Source: Falciphora oryzae (lineage: Eukaryota > Ascomycota > Sordariomycetes > Magnaporthales > Magnaporthaceae). From it: DNA of 64,000 bases. Numbering within the stretch: position 1 is the first letter of the stretch; every line of letters begins with the position of its first letter. Below the pieces are notes generated by a model. It was not told the DNA's origin, searched no databases, and was given only the letters and a program-made list of their open reading frames with translations. The translations under genes were made by a program, and so were the position numbers. The DNA is taken from the NCBI GenBank assembly GCA_000733355.1, contig JNVV01000061.1:177567-241566 (forward strand). The letters run 5' to 3'. Positions 1 to 11,227 of the stretch are shown here, in pieces.

Positions 1-1
1 T

Positions 2-541
2 CTGCGGACAATATACGCGACCACAAATTCCAAGGATAAAACATGGGATAGTGTTCCCAGTGGAATTTACGGCACCGTCGAACTGAACGTGGGCATCACC
101 TGCGCATCTATCGTCGCACTCAGACCCTTAATCCGTCAGCTGCGCCGGCTCTTCCCCGGAGGCGGGCCCGACGAGCAGGCAAAAGTGGACCCCAGGCCGA
201 TGGATCCCCGGCCCCGTATCCTCCCCGATGAAATCCCGTCGTTCGATAGCACCCAAGTCTCCAGCGTATCCGGCGGCGTGAAACTTGGCACGGTAAACAA
301 AGACCTCAGCCGGACGCGTTCTGCCACCTCCAGCGACGGCCGGACGTTGAAAGGGACAGTGGATCAGGATCCGGAGATCGGAGCCACCTCTCCAAAGCTG
401 CCCCGGAGTGACAGGTATGCTTCCCTGCCCCGAGGACACACGTTCTTCCACCTCCGGTTATTACCGCCCCTGGCTAATATGCTGGCGCTTGCCGCGCGTT
501 CACTGCCGCAGCGCACAACAGCTTGTAAGGTCGCGTGCTGA
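2..541 (+). CDS. C-terminal part of rhodopsin-like (PTH11/SAT4-type) integral membrane protein, cut by window edge
   Basis: The frame is open from base 2 to a TGA at 539-541. The block TVELNVGITCASIVALRPL, preceded by a TWD-x6-GIYG stretch, resembles the last membrane helix region of the fungal integral-membrane family usually annotated as rhodopsin domain or PTH11-like. What follows is a polar, Ser/Pro/Arg-rich cytoplasmic tail, as in that family. The N-terminal helices lie outside the window. The last 40 residues (from about 415) look less tail-like, and a GTATGC donor near 415 could start an intron, so the true 3' end is uncertain. The role (surface sensing in some family members) is family knowledge only. 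Confidence 0.55.
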   Translation: MRTIYATTNSKDKTWDSVPSGIYGTVELNVGITCASIVALRPLIRQLRRLFPGGGPDEQAKVDPRPMDPRPRILPDEIPSFDSTQVSSVSGGVKLGTVNKDLSRTRSATSSDGRTLKGTVDQDPEIGATSPKLPRSDRYASLPRGHTFFHLRLLPPLANMLALAARSLPQRTTACKVAC

Positions 542-1747
542 CTAGGCGCGTCGAACCGGGCGACGAGCGGTCAGGCTAGGCGGCGGCCGTCTGCGTGTCG
601 ACATACTTTGGGTGGAGATCGGACGACGATAGGGGATGACTAAATGGGCTGGGAGGGGAGGCCAAGAGTTGATGTCGACGTGCGCGCGGGGGACTTGTGT
701 CCTGGTTCGGACGGGTGGTGCCCCTGCGGCCGACGGTCCTTATGCGACAACACACAAGTGTGGGCAACCTGTTGTTAAGCAACATGTTGGTTCTCTCAGA
801 CGGCGAGACACTAGCGGTGCGCATTGGTTCTGCTCTTATTCAACAAGTCGAGGCGGGTCTAGGTCTAGGAAATCCAACGCTAGCGGGCCTGGACGCCATT
901 TTGTGGAAAGGAGAGATTCAACTGGCAGTTGTGTCAGCCCTCATAACCCTAGCCGGGCGCGAGAAAGGGGACGCACTCACTTTGCAAATACATACACGGT
1001 TACAGGGGCGATACGGTAGTCGCAAGCGTCCTTCCAGTCAGACGCGCAGTAGGGAAGGCGGCGGCGGACGTCGTTGACCATGCCGCGGGAGAGCTGGGCC
1101 CTCCACTGTGGGGATCCCATCTCAGCCCAGCTCAGCCCCATCAACTCGCAGTGCTTCTTCAACCGCCCCGGTCTTTTTCGAAAAGTGTCCCATTATTCAA
1201 ACTGTGGAGGCCAGATATTGTATTCGGCAATCCATTGCATCAGGCGATGGCGAAAGGGAGCAATAAACAGCAGCTGCATGTTTAACGTTGGAGATTTAGG
1301 GGGTCGGTCGGGTTGGCGGGGCTGCTCCTTATGGCCTCGACCGTCGTGAACGGACCCAGACGCCCGTTGGTCGGGCCGACGGGCGTGTCGGCCCAGAAGA
1401 TCGTCCTGCCTCCGACGAAGCTGCTTTTAGCAAATAATTTTGCCAAATGACGAGTTTAATATATTCCCGTTAAATTTAAAATAAATTTAACCGTTTTGTC
1501 AAATAAGCCAAGCGGGAGCGAGAAATAAAGCGCTTGGAAAACCCAATAACGCATTATTATTGCGAACGCTTAAGCGCTAGTTATTAAATTTAAAAAATTA
1601 TTACGAGATTTTTTCAGTATTTGGCATTTTTATATTCCCTTGTGCAATGGGTTGATATTAAAGAGTTCGAAATACTTTACGTTTTTATAAAGATTTGCCT
1701 GTGGTATTAAATCCGTGTAGCTTGGCACGGTGGACTCGCGATCCGGG

Positions 1748-1790
<43 letters not shown>

Positions 1791-1887
1791 TCTAGGAGTT
1801 GTACAACGACTCCCTTTAATATTGCAAAATAAATGTTATCCCTGTAATGAACCTTACAACCCAGCTACAACAGTGATACTGAGATCA
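542..1887. other. Intergenic stretch; second half AT-rich
   Basis: No convincing gene is seen. Bases 542-1400 are of mixed composition, with only short ORFs lacking recognisable motifs. From about 1420 the sequence turns AT-rich with many TA steps, as in RIP-mutated fungal repeats. A homopolymer pair of about 28 T (1752-1779) followed by about 11 A (1780-1790) lies inside it and may be unreliable in assembly. Confidence 0.6.
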
Positions 1888-3454
1888 CTAATAATGGTCT
1901 TCAATCGCTAAAGTTCCTGTTTTGGTGACGAGGAACTCGTCTACGGCGACATCTTTGCCGCTCTCTTTCCCGTGCCCGCTCTCCTTGATACCCCCGAATG
2001 GCGCCTCGGTGGCGGAGCTGTTGCCTGCGTTCTACAATGAAATGTTAATGCCAACTTGCCTAAAGGTCCGTTTATGCAGGGATGCCTACCAAACCGATCA
2101 TGCCAGCCTCCAGCTGCTCAAACATTCTCCACAGCCGGTCGACGTTTTTTGTGAAGACGTAGCTGGCCAGCCCCATGCTTGTCTCATTTGCACGCTTTAC
2201 GACCTCCTCTTCGGTCTCAAACTGGTATAGGCCGAGAACTGGCGCGAAGACCTCGTCGTGGCTCATAGCCATGTCGTCCGTCAAGCCTGTCAGTACCGTG
2301 GGCGACATGAAATAGCCGCCTCCCTCGGCGCGCTTGCCATTGCCTAGGACCGCCTTCGCTCCCTTGGAAACCGCGTCGTTGAAGAGCTCCTCGCCCTTGT
2401 CGAGTCCTCTGGATGTCGTCACAGGTCCCAGTGTGCAGCCTTCTTCCATGCCGTGTCCCATCTTGAGCGCCGAGGTCTTCTCGACCAACGCCTTGACGAA
2501 GGCATCGTGGATACCCTTTTGTACGTACACTCGGTTGGCAGAAACGCACGCCTGGCCCGCATGTCGCCACTTCAGCGCCATGAGCTGCGAGAGCGCCTGG
2601 TCTAGGCTCGCGTCGTCGAACACAATAAAGGGGCAATTGCCACCAAGTTCTAGTGTCGTCTTCTTGAGGTTGCGCGCGCACAGCCCGGCTATTATCTTGC
2701 CGACGCGCGTGCTTCCGGTGAAAGTGACCTTCTTGACCAGCGGATGTAGGCAGAGCGACTCGGCGACTGCAGGAGTATTCTCCAGGCTGGTGCTCAGCAC
2801 GTTAAGTGCCCCAGGCGGGAAGCCCGCCTTGGAAGCCAGGTATGCGAGACAGATGGCCGTGACAGGCGTCTCAGGGGACGTCTTCACGACCATAGTACAA
2901 CCCGCCGCGAGTGCAGCACTCGCCTTGCGTAGGACCAGCGCGACGGGGAAGTTCCACGGCACGAGAGCCACACAGGTGCCGATAGGCTGCTTGATGAGCA
3001 GACCCCGACGACCCGGAATGGCCGAGGTGAAGGTTGCGCCCTGCACGCGGTCCGCCTCGCCCGTAAACCACCACGTGAACGAGGTCGCATAGTCCAGCTC
3101 TCCATAGGCCTCGGCCAGTGGCTTCCCGGTCTCGTGGACCAGAATCCTTGCGAGATCGTCACGGGCGGCGACGATCAGTGAGTGCCATTTTGAGAGGGCT
3201 TGGGCTCGCTTTCGGGGCGTCCACTTTGAGTAGGCCTGGAACGCGGCGTTCGCAGTGGTTACGGCTTGGTCGACATCTTCGGGAATGCTGTCCGGGCAGG
3301 AGGTCCAGGACTTCCCGGTGCCGGGGTCTACAACACCGAATCGTTTCTTCGATATAGATGGCACAAACTCGCCATTAACGTAGTTCTCGAAGTGGAGGAG
3401 GTCAGGGTCGGAAAGGGCGAAGGGAAGGCTTGAAGGCTTGTTTGTCGACGCCAT
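1888..3454 (-). CDS. NAD(P)-dependent aldehyde dehydrogenase (succinate-semialdehyde-dehydrogenase-like)
   Basis: Two exons (3454-2090 and 2031-1888, intron 2089-2032, 58 nt, GTAGGC..TGTAG) give 502 residues, normal for the ALDH superfamily. Visible motifs in order: LVPWNFP near the cofactor site, FTGSTRVGK of the Rossmann fold, the general-base segment TLELGGNCP, the nucleophile segment GQACVSANRVYVQ, and in exon 2 the C-terminal block APFGGIKESGHGKE. The chosen ATG begins MASTNKPSS; the frame is open further upstream but has no in-frame ATG. The enzyme should oxidise an aldehyde to its acid. It is divergent from the transporter gene at 4114, with 659 bp between the starts, which suggests a shared promoter and pathway. 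The substrate cannot be read from the sequence. Confidence 0.9.
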
Positions 3455-4113
3455 ACCGGGGAGCTGTGTGCGGGCTTGGCAAACTTGGGAAAGTTGGGCA
3501 AGAAAAAAAAAAAAAAGAGGGAGGACTAAACTTTGGACAGCAATGTGAAAAGCGAACTCCAGCTCCCGAGGCAAGCGCTCACTGTGAGCTCAAAGAATAA
3601 GCTCGAGTTCCCCCGCATTCGTTCCTGACAGGGCCGGCGTGACGCAAAGCAGCGGCTTAGCCAGTGGAGCGGTGGCACGCTCCGTACCCCGCGTTCTTTG
3701 GCGACGGCGGTCCACCACAACTCGGTGGGACGCTCCTCTGCCAAGTACCTACCCAAGCTCTCTCCGTGCGCCATGACGAAGTGATCAAAGCGATTTATGA
3801 AGGCGGGCACGGGTCCCCCAATGGGCATCCTCTGCGGCATCCGAGGCCGTGATGGTGTGACCCACCAAGAGCGGAGAAGCTCGTGGCACGCGTCAGGGTC
3901 GAGCTCGAAGGCACGTTCATAAGCCGAGGGAGGCCCTTGTGTTTGCGGGGCCCCACGGGGTTGGTACTGTAGCCCCTGCCTGGCACTCCGGGCCCAGTCA
4001 TAGGATGTTCTATAATATCGTGGTACGCGAAAACCTCGACAGAGCTGGGACATCATCCAGCCGTTGGTGGCTCTGTGCCGATTTCCAAGCCAACGCGATT
4101 TATCAATATCCAA
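3455..4113. promoter_or_regulatory. Divergent promoter region of ALDH and MFS genes
   Basis: 659 bp separate the two divergent start codons. No credible gene of its own is seen. An A-rich tract lies at 3503-3517 just upstream of the ALDH gene. Shared control by the regulator at 7969-10758 is inferred from position only. Confidence 0.5.
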
Positions 4114-6015
4114 ATGGCGTCCACCAACCCCCCGCGCCGCCGTTCTCGTCACACGAATACTTACAACCGCCTGGTTACCGTTGCGGTTGCGTTCGGCTCC
4201 CTAGTAGGCATGCCCTGTCGTGCGATTGCATGTAGAGTACTGATGCAAGACTCCCCTAGACTTACGGGTATTGCTCTTCGATCATCGGCAGCACCATTGG
4301 CCAGCCTGGGTGGTATGAATTCTTCAATCTCCCCCAACAGGGCGAGGACGGCTACGGCACGACCACAACCAACGCAATCGCCACCGCCAATGGACTATAC
4401 AGCGCTGGAGGAGCCGTCGGCAGTTTGTTTGTGATGTGGGCGGCCACCGCCTTGGGGCGAAAGCGGTGCATTCAGATCGGTGCAGCTCTGGCGCTGCTCG
4501 GCGGGGCGCTGCAGGGAGGCGCTGCCGACCTTGCGTAGGTCTTTGTTTGACATCCATACCCTGAATAGCGGATGTACGAGCAACATCACTAACTTACAGA
4601 TCATTCTTTTAGCATGTTCCAGGTCGGCCGAGTACTCGCCGGCCTTGGTATCGGACTCCTCGTCACCGTCTGCCCGATGTACATGGGCGAACTCGCGCCT
4701 CCTGAAAACCGCGGCTGGCTCGTCGGCCACCACGCCATATTCCTGGTCTTCGGCTACATGCTCAGTGGGTGGCTCGGGTACGCGTGCTACTACGCAACGA
4801 ACGTCAACCCGTCTTTCGCCTGGCGATTCCCGCTCTGCATGCAGTGCCTCGCGCCGCTCGTTCTTCTCATCACGTCCATCTACATTCCACGGTCACCTAG
4901 ATGGCTTCTCCAGAAGGGAAAGACCGAGCAGGCATGGGAAGTGCTGAAGCAACTAAGGAAGTCGGACGACGACCCGCATGACCTGGCTGCAAAGGAGGAG
5001 CTCTATCAGGCCAAGATGCAGATTGCCCTCGACGCTGCAAAGCTGAAAGCTACTGGATATGGACCTTGGACTGCTGTCATCAGGAAGAAGAGCTACAGGA
5101 AGAGGATGATTATAGGGTTCTTGACGCAGTGGGGAGCAGAGTTTGCTGGACCGTTAGTTATTGTGAGTATCCTCCTCTGCTTATAGTTTCTGGATCCTGA
5201 CGTCCGCAGAACAACTACTCGGTCATCCTCTACACGAACCTTGGCCAGACCGGCTCTATGCCGCTCCTCCTCTCCGCGTTGTGGCTGACAACGGCCGGTA
5301 AGTCTACTAGAGATTTTGTACAATGGTCGCGTAACTGATCGTCACCGCAGGTGTGATCTATAATCCACTCGGCGCTTGGATGCATGACCGAATCAACTCT
5401 AGGCGCTGGATGTTTATGGTTGGCCTCATGGGTTGCCTCGTGACCACCAGTGGTCTCGCTGGCTGCATTGCCCAGTATTCTGGCACCGACAACAAGTCAG
5501 GAAATGCCGCTGGAGTGTTCTTCGTCTTCTTATACCTGACGTTCCAAGGGTGAGCTTCGCCTCTGCAGCCGCGCACGTATGCGACCATGGCTAACCGGAC
5601 GCCCAGCACCCTTTGCGACACAACCATGTACATCTACGTTTCCGAGATCTTCCCGACAGAGATCCGGCCTATCGGTATGGGCTTCTCTCTTTTCGGCCAA
5701 TTCGCGTCTACCGTGATCCTCCTGCAGACCGCTCCCATCGGGTTCGTAAACGTCGGCTGGAAGTTCTACCTTGTCGTTATCATCTGGTGCATCGTTTTCA
5801 TCCCCATCGTGTACTTTTATTTCCCGGAGACCGCACGCCTGTCCCTCGAGGAGATCTCGGCGCGCTTTGGAGACGACGTGGCGGTTCACATCAACGACGT
5901 GTCGGAGGAGCAACGCCGGGAGCTGGACGAGTTTTTAAAGGCAGCAGATGTTGTGCACATGGAAGGTGGCGAGAAGGAGAAGGCAGCCGGGGGAAAGGCC
6001 ATTGAAAGCGCGTGA
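4114..6015 (+). CDS. Major facilitator superfamily sugar/organic-acid transporter
   Basis: Six exons (4114-4203, 4260-4534, 4613-5162, 5210-5297, 5351-5549, 5607-6015) all join in phase to give 536 residues, the usual size of fungal sugar porters. The start has a good context (CAAATGG). Motifs: GRVLAGLGIG followed by PMYMGELAPPENRG (second sugar-transporter signature), IPRSPRWL after helix 6, a D-R loop (HDRINSRRW) and PETARLSLEEI after helix 12. The central loop and about 12 hydrophobic segments fit a plasma-membrane importer. Introns are 47-78 nt with canonical ends. Divergent from the ALDH gene and followed by the cyclase gene, it probably brings in the substrate of the local pathway. Confidence 0.9.
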
Positions 6016-6731
6016 TGGGATAACCTCTTGCCGAAACAAAAGGGTATCCCGAGATAGGTATTGTACTTCGTCGGCCTACGACTCTTTGGTTCAGAGGACC
6101 TAGGTCCTGCTTTGAGTGAAGAAAGTCTTCTCAACTGTGATCCTGAGAAGTATTATTTTATCTGGCCACTCGTTGTCATGTAAGCAGGGCGCCACTCCAA
6201 GCGCCGGGCTCCATCCACGAGCCGTGAGAATCCGGGCGTGTAGCTTACACGTCCCGCCACCACAGCTCCGATTAGAACATGCCGAGCCCATATCTCGCTT
6301 CTACGACGCCCCATGCACCCACGATATCCGGTGCGGGAGATCCCTGACATGTCTCCCGTCACGCGTTGCGCCCCTCGGAGCGTGCCACCAGAAAATGAAG
6401 CGGGGATAGCGTCATGCCATGCGTGACTAGTGCAGCGCGAAAGACGGGGTAGCCCCGTCGAGCCCCAGGAGGCTTGCCCCGCTTCGGCGCCCCGTAGTCC
6501 TGTTGCCCACGACGTCCAAGGGAGCACCATATGAATGAACTGGTGAAATCACCTCCCTCCACTGAGCACAGGAGAATTTAGTACCATCATTCTCTTTTGG
6601 AGAAACACGACTATCCCCAACTCTTCCCTAGTGTACCTGAGGGCTTGCGACGACGTTCTCTTGTCGACGCGCAGATCGGCTCGACCATACCAAGATATCT
6701 ACAACTGGGAGGAGGCAGTCAAATCTCGAGG
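6016..6731. other. Intergenic region upstream of cyclase gene
   Basis: About 700 bp with no recognisable gene. It should hold the transporter terminator and the cyclase promoter. The cyclase frame stays open back to about 6597 but without an ATG, so a 5' exon there cannot be excluded. Confidence 0.45.
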
Positions 6732-7781
6732 ATGGGCTCATCAAACACTACGGAATCGTCTTCCGCGAAAGGCCCCTTATCTATCCACAATCTCTCTTTT
6801 GACGAGCTTCCCGACCCGCGACGGGTGTGGCCAGCCAGCCCGAATTCTCGTGAAGAAGGGCTTGGCCGGCTGGTTCTGCTCACACCAGAGGTCGTCGCCG
6901 CCGCCGCTGCATCGTGCATCAAGAAGGGCCACCGGGTGTCCCTGAGCTGGGACCTGACGAAGCTCGACTTTGCCAACTTCAACCGGGCGCCGACGCAACA
7001 TCACATCATCTCCCTCCTGGACGGGGCGGCTTTCGACGACGTCTACATCTTCAACCCGCAGCAGTCCTCCCAATGGGACGGGCTGCGCCACTTCTCCGCG
7101 CCGTTCCCCACGGCGGAAAATCCGACGCGCAGGTTGTTTTACGGCGGGGTGACATCCGCAGATATCGCGGACAGGAAGAACACGAGAATCGGCTTGCAAC
7201 ATTGGGCACGGGAGGGCATCTGCGGACGCGGAGTGCTGCTAGACTATGTCGAGTATGCGAAGCGAAATGGCATTCAGTACAAGGCATTGAGCGACCATGC
7301 TATACCGCTGAGGGTATTACTTGAGATTGCACGGCAACAGAACATTGTCTTTCAGCGAGGAGATATCCTGTTTGTGCGTATGGGGCTCACCAAGGAATGG
7401 GACACGGAGATGAGGGCAGCAGACAAGCTGGCCTACTGCCAGACCTCCAGCCCCCAACACGCAGGCGTGGAAGGCACAGAAGAAATGTTGCGGTGGATTT
7501 GGGATTCCGGTTTTGCTGCCGTGGCCAGTGACGCGATGTCTTTCGAGGTGTACCCGCCCAAGACGTCCTACCCGCGGGCAAGCGGAGAGGATGTGAAGGG
7601 GCTGTTCATGCACGAGTATCTGCTGGCGGCCTGGGGTATGCCTGTCGGGGAGCTTTTTGATCTGGAGGAGCTTAGTAAGCGGTGCGCCGAGGAGAAGAGG
7701 TGGGAGTTCTTTGTCACGAGCGCTCCGCTGAACATGCCTGGTGGCGTTAGCAGTCCCCCGAACTGTCTCGCAATATTTTGA
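6732..7781 (+). CDS. Cyclase-family metal-dependent hydrolase
   Basis: A single-exon frame of 349 residues from ATG 6732, the first in-frame ATG, in line with fungal members of the cyclase family (PF04199, relatives of kynurenine formamidase). Features: LPDPRRVWPAS and LVLLTPEVVAAAA near the N-terminus, then SSQWDGLRHF, which in fungal members takes the place of the metal-binding HxGTHxD segment, FYGG, and a late MSFEVYPP stretch followed by LHEYLL-like FMHEYLLAAWGMPVGE. Family members open cyclic imides, lactones or formyl amides. It lies between the transporter and the convergent regulator gene, so it is likely a catabolic or biosynthetic step of the same cluster. The exact reaction is unknown. 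Confidence 0.8.
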   Translation: MGSSNTTESSSAKGPLSIHNLSFDELPDPRRVWPASPNSREEGLGRLVLLTPEVVAAAAASCIKKGHRVSLSWDLTKLDFANFNRAPTQHHIISLLDGAAFDDVYIFNPQQSSQWDGLRHFSAPFPTAENPTRRLFYGGVTSADIADRKNTRIGLQHWAREGICGRGVLLDYVEYAKRNGIQYKALSDHAIPLRVLLEIARQQNIVFQRGDILFVRMGLTKEWDTEMRAADKLAYCQTSSPQHAGVEGTEEMLRWIWDSGFAAVASDAMSFEVYPPKTSYPRASGEDVKGLFMHEYLLAAWGMPVGELFDLEELSKRCAEEKRWEFFVTSAPLNMPGGVSSPPNCLAIF

Positions 7782-7968
7782 GGATAATATGACACCCAGC
7801 TCTCATACCCGGTCACGCATAGCTTCGTCTAAATGGACGGCCTACTCGATCGCCCGCTTCATATTGATGCATTGATTGAGGTTATGTACTCTGATGTAGC
7901 GTCAGTATATAATAAGTATTTACATCGGCATATCTTCCTTTCGCTTCATATAGTCAACAGCGATAGGC

Positions 7969-10758
7969 TTATGAGGCGTCGCTTGCCGCCAGCACAGTGC
8001 TTTCGAAGCTCTGCAAAATCTTGGTGAACTTCTCAGCCAAGCCCCAGCATTTCAGACGCTGTAGCATGTTCCGGGCATCGCGGCTGATGAGCAGAGTGGC
8101 CCCATCCGAAAAGATGTTTGACACTGTGCCGATCGAGGCAGCACCGCCATGCTCGATCCAGTCAGACACGGCGCTGCCCTTCTCTGCTCGGTGCGGCGGG
8201 AGGTCGAGACAAACCACTGGGGCATGGCCCGAATATCTGTGGCTGCGCGGACAGTATTTTGCAAACGCGATAATGAATATATAGCCCATGAAGAGGCGCA
8301 TGATCTCGCACGGCGCCGATACTAGGTAGTCATTGGCGATGACGATAATTTGCGCCGCGCGGTGGACAAGGCGGCGCGCCTCTCGGGGGTCCCTCGCAAG
8401 CGTGGCCTGCAGCCGACGTTCCGCCATCTGAATTCCTGTGTCGAATGGTGAGCCTCGGGACACGGCATTTCGCACGATGTAGAGCATAACATCGAGCGTA
8501 TCCCGTGCCGTGTATAGGTGCGAATAATGGCATATTAAGCTCGCGATGCTGGTGGCTAAGTGAGTATGATCATTCCGACAATAGGATGCGAGTGGCTTAC
8601 TTGTAGCTGATCAAGTCTGCCGTCGAGGCGGGTTGGTCCATCGAGGCGACCAAGCTGTCGAGCGCGTGCAGCAACGATGCCTTGTTCTCTTGCTGAGCCG
8701 AGGAGAGCGTCGGAAGCCCGAAATATTCGGGAGCGGAGAGAATCTCGAGCTGCTTCAGATCCCACAACAGACGGCCGATGACTTGTACGCACAGCCGCTT
8801 GCCCCAGTACGAGATATGAGTCGGGACTGGCCTCCCGGACAGCACGGCCTTGAGGATAGACGGCACTGGGGCGCCGAGCGCGTTGGGATGGGCTCGGGCC
8901 CGCAAGGCCGCCCACGCGTGCGCCGAGGGTGCCTCCCAAAGGCTCTCAGCGCACGGCACGCGGGCCGGTAGCTCGCTAAGGTCGACGGCGCCGCGCCTAC
9001 TGGTCAGGGTGCAGAGGCTGCAGTCATATTCGAAGGAGGACCACGCGGTTCGGTTCTCGCGTTCTCGGCCGACCCAAGTCAGCCATTCATCGCGCAATGA
9101 GGAAGAATCACCGGACTTGGTCGGGCTGGGGTCCTGCGCCTCGGCACCGATGCTCGGCCTGGTTGGCAAGTAGCCCACTCCTCGAAGGCTTCCGATGAGA
9201 ATTCCGCGTGATCGGTCCGCATTTTGGTACAGCTGGCGGTTCCCAGAGCCGAGTGAATAGATCTGGTGCAAGCAAAGTGCGTTCAGGTACGAAATATCCC
9301 GGTAGTTTGCGGTGTTTGAGGAGCCCTGCATGAGTGTTAGCATCGGTAGCAGGGAGGGTTCGGGACATGGAAAAGGAACCTACGAGCCACGCAATAATTG
9401 GCATGCAAATATCGCTGATTGACGCGGCCAATTCCGGGGCACGGTCATGGTCCGAAACCAGTGCCCCTATGCAAGCCATGGCAGCAACGAGGACGGTAGG
9501 GAAGCTGGAGATATCCCAAGTGGGCACGTGAAGAAGGGGCAGGATTGGGTGGAACCTAGCCAAATACACATCGACAAGCCCTTTAAGCAAGGCAGCCGCG
9601 TGGGTCAAGCTCGCGTCCACGAGCTCGTCGAAACGTGGCAGGCGAGGCTCGGACATGAGGGACACTAGCCCGCCCAGAGTGACTGGCGTGAACGAGCTGC
9701 TCGACTGCAGGGTGCTTTGGAGCACCTCCCGCAAAGGCGGCAGAGAACAGCGATAAGGGGTAAAGTCTTGTGTTTGGTCGAACGGCCATGGTTGCACGAC
9801 CGGCCGCGAACGCAGAGCTGGCAGAGCAGGTAGTGCTGCCGGATAGGCATGGTCAATGTATTGGCTCTGCCCAGCCTCAGGCGGGATGGCAGTATTTTGT
9901 ACGGGAGTGACATCGGGAACGTCAAAATCCAACCAGTCGAGCCCCAAGCCTCTGAAATCCAGCTGACCCGCGGCTGATAGTGAAGTGATAAAGGGGGGCG
10001 AGCCGGAAGCCACGCTATATTCGCCCTCGGAAAAGCCGTGGTGATACCCATTGGGGTCTGAGAGAAACCGCTGGGTGTTCTCTTCGGCGACGGTGGCCAG
10101 AACGCAGGGGGTGATGGGCTCGTACTCGGGACGGCAGGCATCGCCGTAAAACGGGTGTGTTGGTACAGGTGCAGCGGCCGGTACACCAGTAGAGCTGCTG
10201 TCGGTCGCCTCGGGCTGAATGAAGGCGGCATCCATCCGGCCGGCCTCTGCAAGCACCTCGACGAACCCATCCTCGCCCTCTGGCGTTTCCCGGGAGACAC
10301 TAGGCGGATAGGAGCAGGTCTTACCGGCTGCGGCACACAACTGGCAGGGCTGCACCCGGTCGCATCTGCGTCGCTTCCGCACACAGCGGTCGCAGGACCG
10401 TTGGGAGGGTTGCCTGGGGCCTGTTTCCACCCCATGCGCCGCCCGCAGGTGCCTTAGCAGAACATCGTTCCGGCCAAACGATTTGTCGCACCTCCCACAG
10501 GGGAGCGAGAGCCGTCGAGATGGGGGCAGATGCGTGAGACGGTGTCGGTCTAGATGGCTGGGGCGCGAGAATCTGCGGCTGCAGTGAGGGCATCCCAGGC
10601 GACCACCTCTCTGCCGCGTCGAGGAAGCGCGTTAGACTGACTGGCCTGGCGATGACCCTGCATGGAATCGGGTTCGATGGGCAACTCACCGGCGAAGCTG
10701 GCGTGTCTTCACGGCCGCCTGCGATGGACAGCGGCGTGGGCTGCATCTCATCGCCCAT
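7969..10758 (-). CDS. Transcription factor with two C2H2 fingers, a Zn2Cys6 cluster and a fungal-specific TF domain
   Basis: Four exons (10758-10690, 10610-9384, 9325-8601, 8548-7969) with in-phase introns of 79, 58 and 52 nt give 866 residues. Reading exon 2 from its splice site reveals two C2H2 fingers: CPHC-x12-H-x4-H (with FSRPSHLDRHRLTH) and CGRC-x12-H-x4-H (KSFGRNDVLLRHLRAAH). Directly after comes a binuclear cluster, CDRCVRKRRRCDRVQPC followed by C-x6-C. The middle domain (MLHVPTWD-like LLHVPTWDISSFPTVL, later DEWLTWVGRERENRTAWSSFEYD) matches the fungal-specific TF domain. A shorter model starting at METGPRQ (10430) would miss both fingers. It is nuclear and probably the pathway-specific regulator of the surrounding genes; this is inferred from location. 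Confidence 0.88.
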
Positions 10759-11227
10759 GTTCAACGCAGGCCTGCAAGATGCCGGAGTGATCAATGGCTA
10801 GGCGCTGGGGTGCTTTTGAAAAATCTACTTCGTAGCGAGACAGGGCGGACCCATTGTGGGGGACCCTGGCTACATGCGGGGTTCCTGGGGCACTTGGCCT
10901 GCGCAAATGCGGGGTGAATAGTGGCGTGCAGCGGCTCACTTTAGCTATTTCCAGCATAGCTGCACCGTATAAACCGCCAGAGGCGCACTGATTGAAGCAC
11001 AAGCAATGACCACGGGGATCAGCAGGCCAAAGCTATGACCAAACATGTTTGTATTCATCCCGTAACAGGAATAGGCAACTTCAGCCACCATCCAGCCAGC
11101 CATCCACCCACTGCAGAATACGTGTCCCTGCCCAAGTCAAGGTAGATAGTCGAGAAAAAAAAAAAATAATAATAATAACCACTGACAGACCGGGCCCGGG
11201 AGCGCTGTCCCGAGTGCTGTTTCATGG
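10759..11227. other. Intergenic region between regulator and IPMDH paralog
   Basis: No gene is seen. It contains an A13-type run followed by AATAATAATAAT (about 11156-11178) at the 3' side of the dehydrogenase gene and the regulator promoter. TTATAA-like boxes are not clear. Confidence 0.4.

Noticed and set aside
636..1349. Several overlapping 80-130 codon ORFs
   Set aside because: No motifs, conflicting frames, probably chance.
10321..10794. Regulator starting at a non-ATG codon upstream of 10758
   Set aside because: ATG 10758 gives a good exon with a GTGAGT donor; the upstream extension has no ATG.
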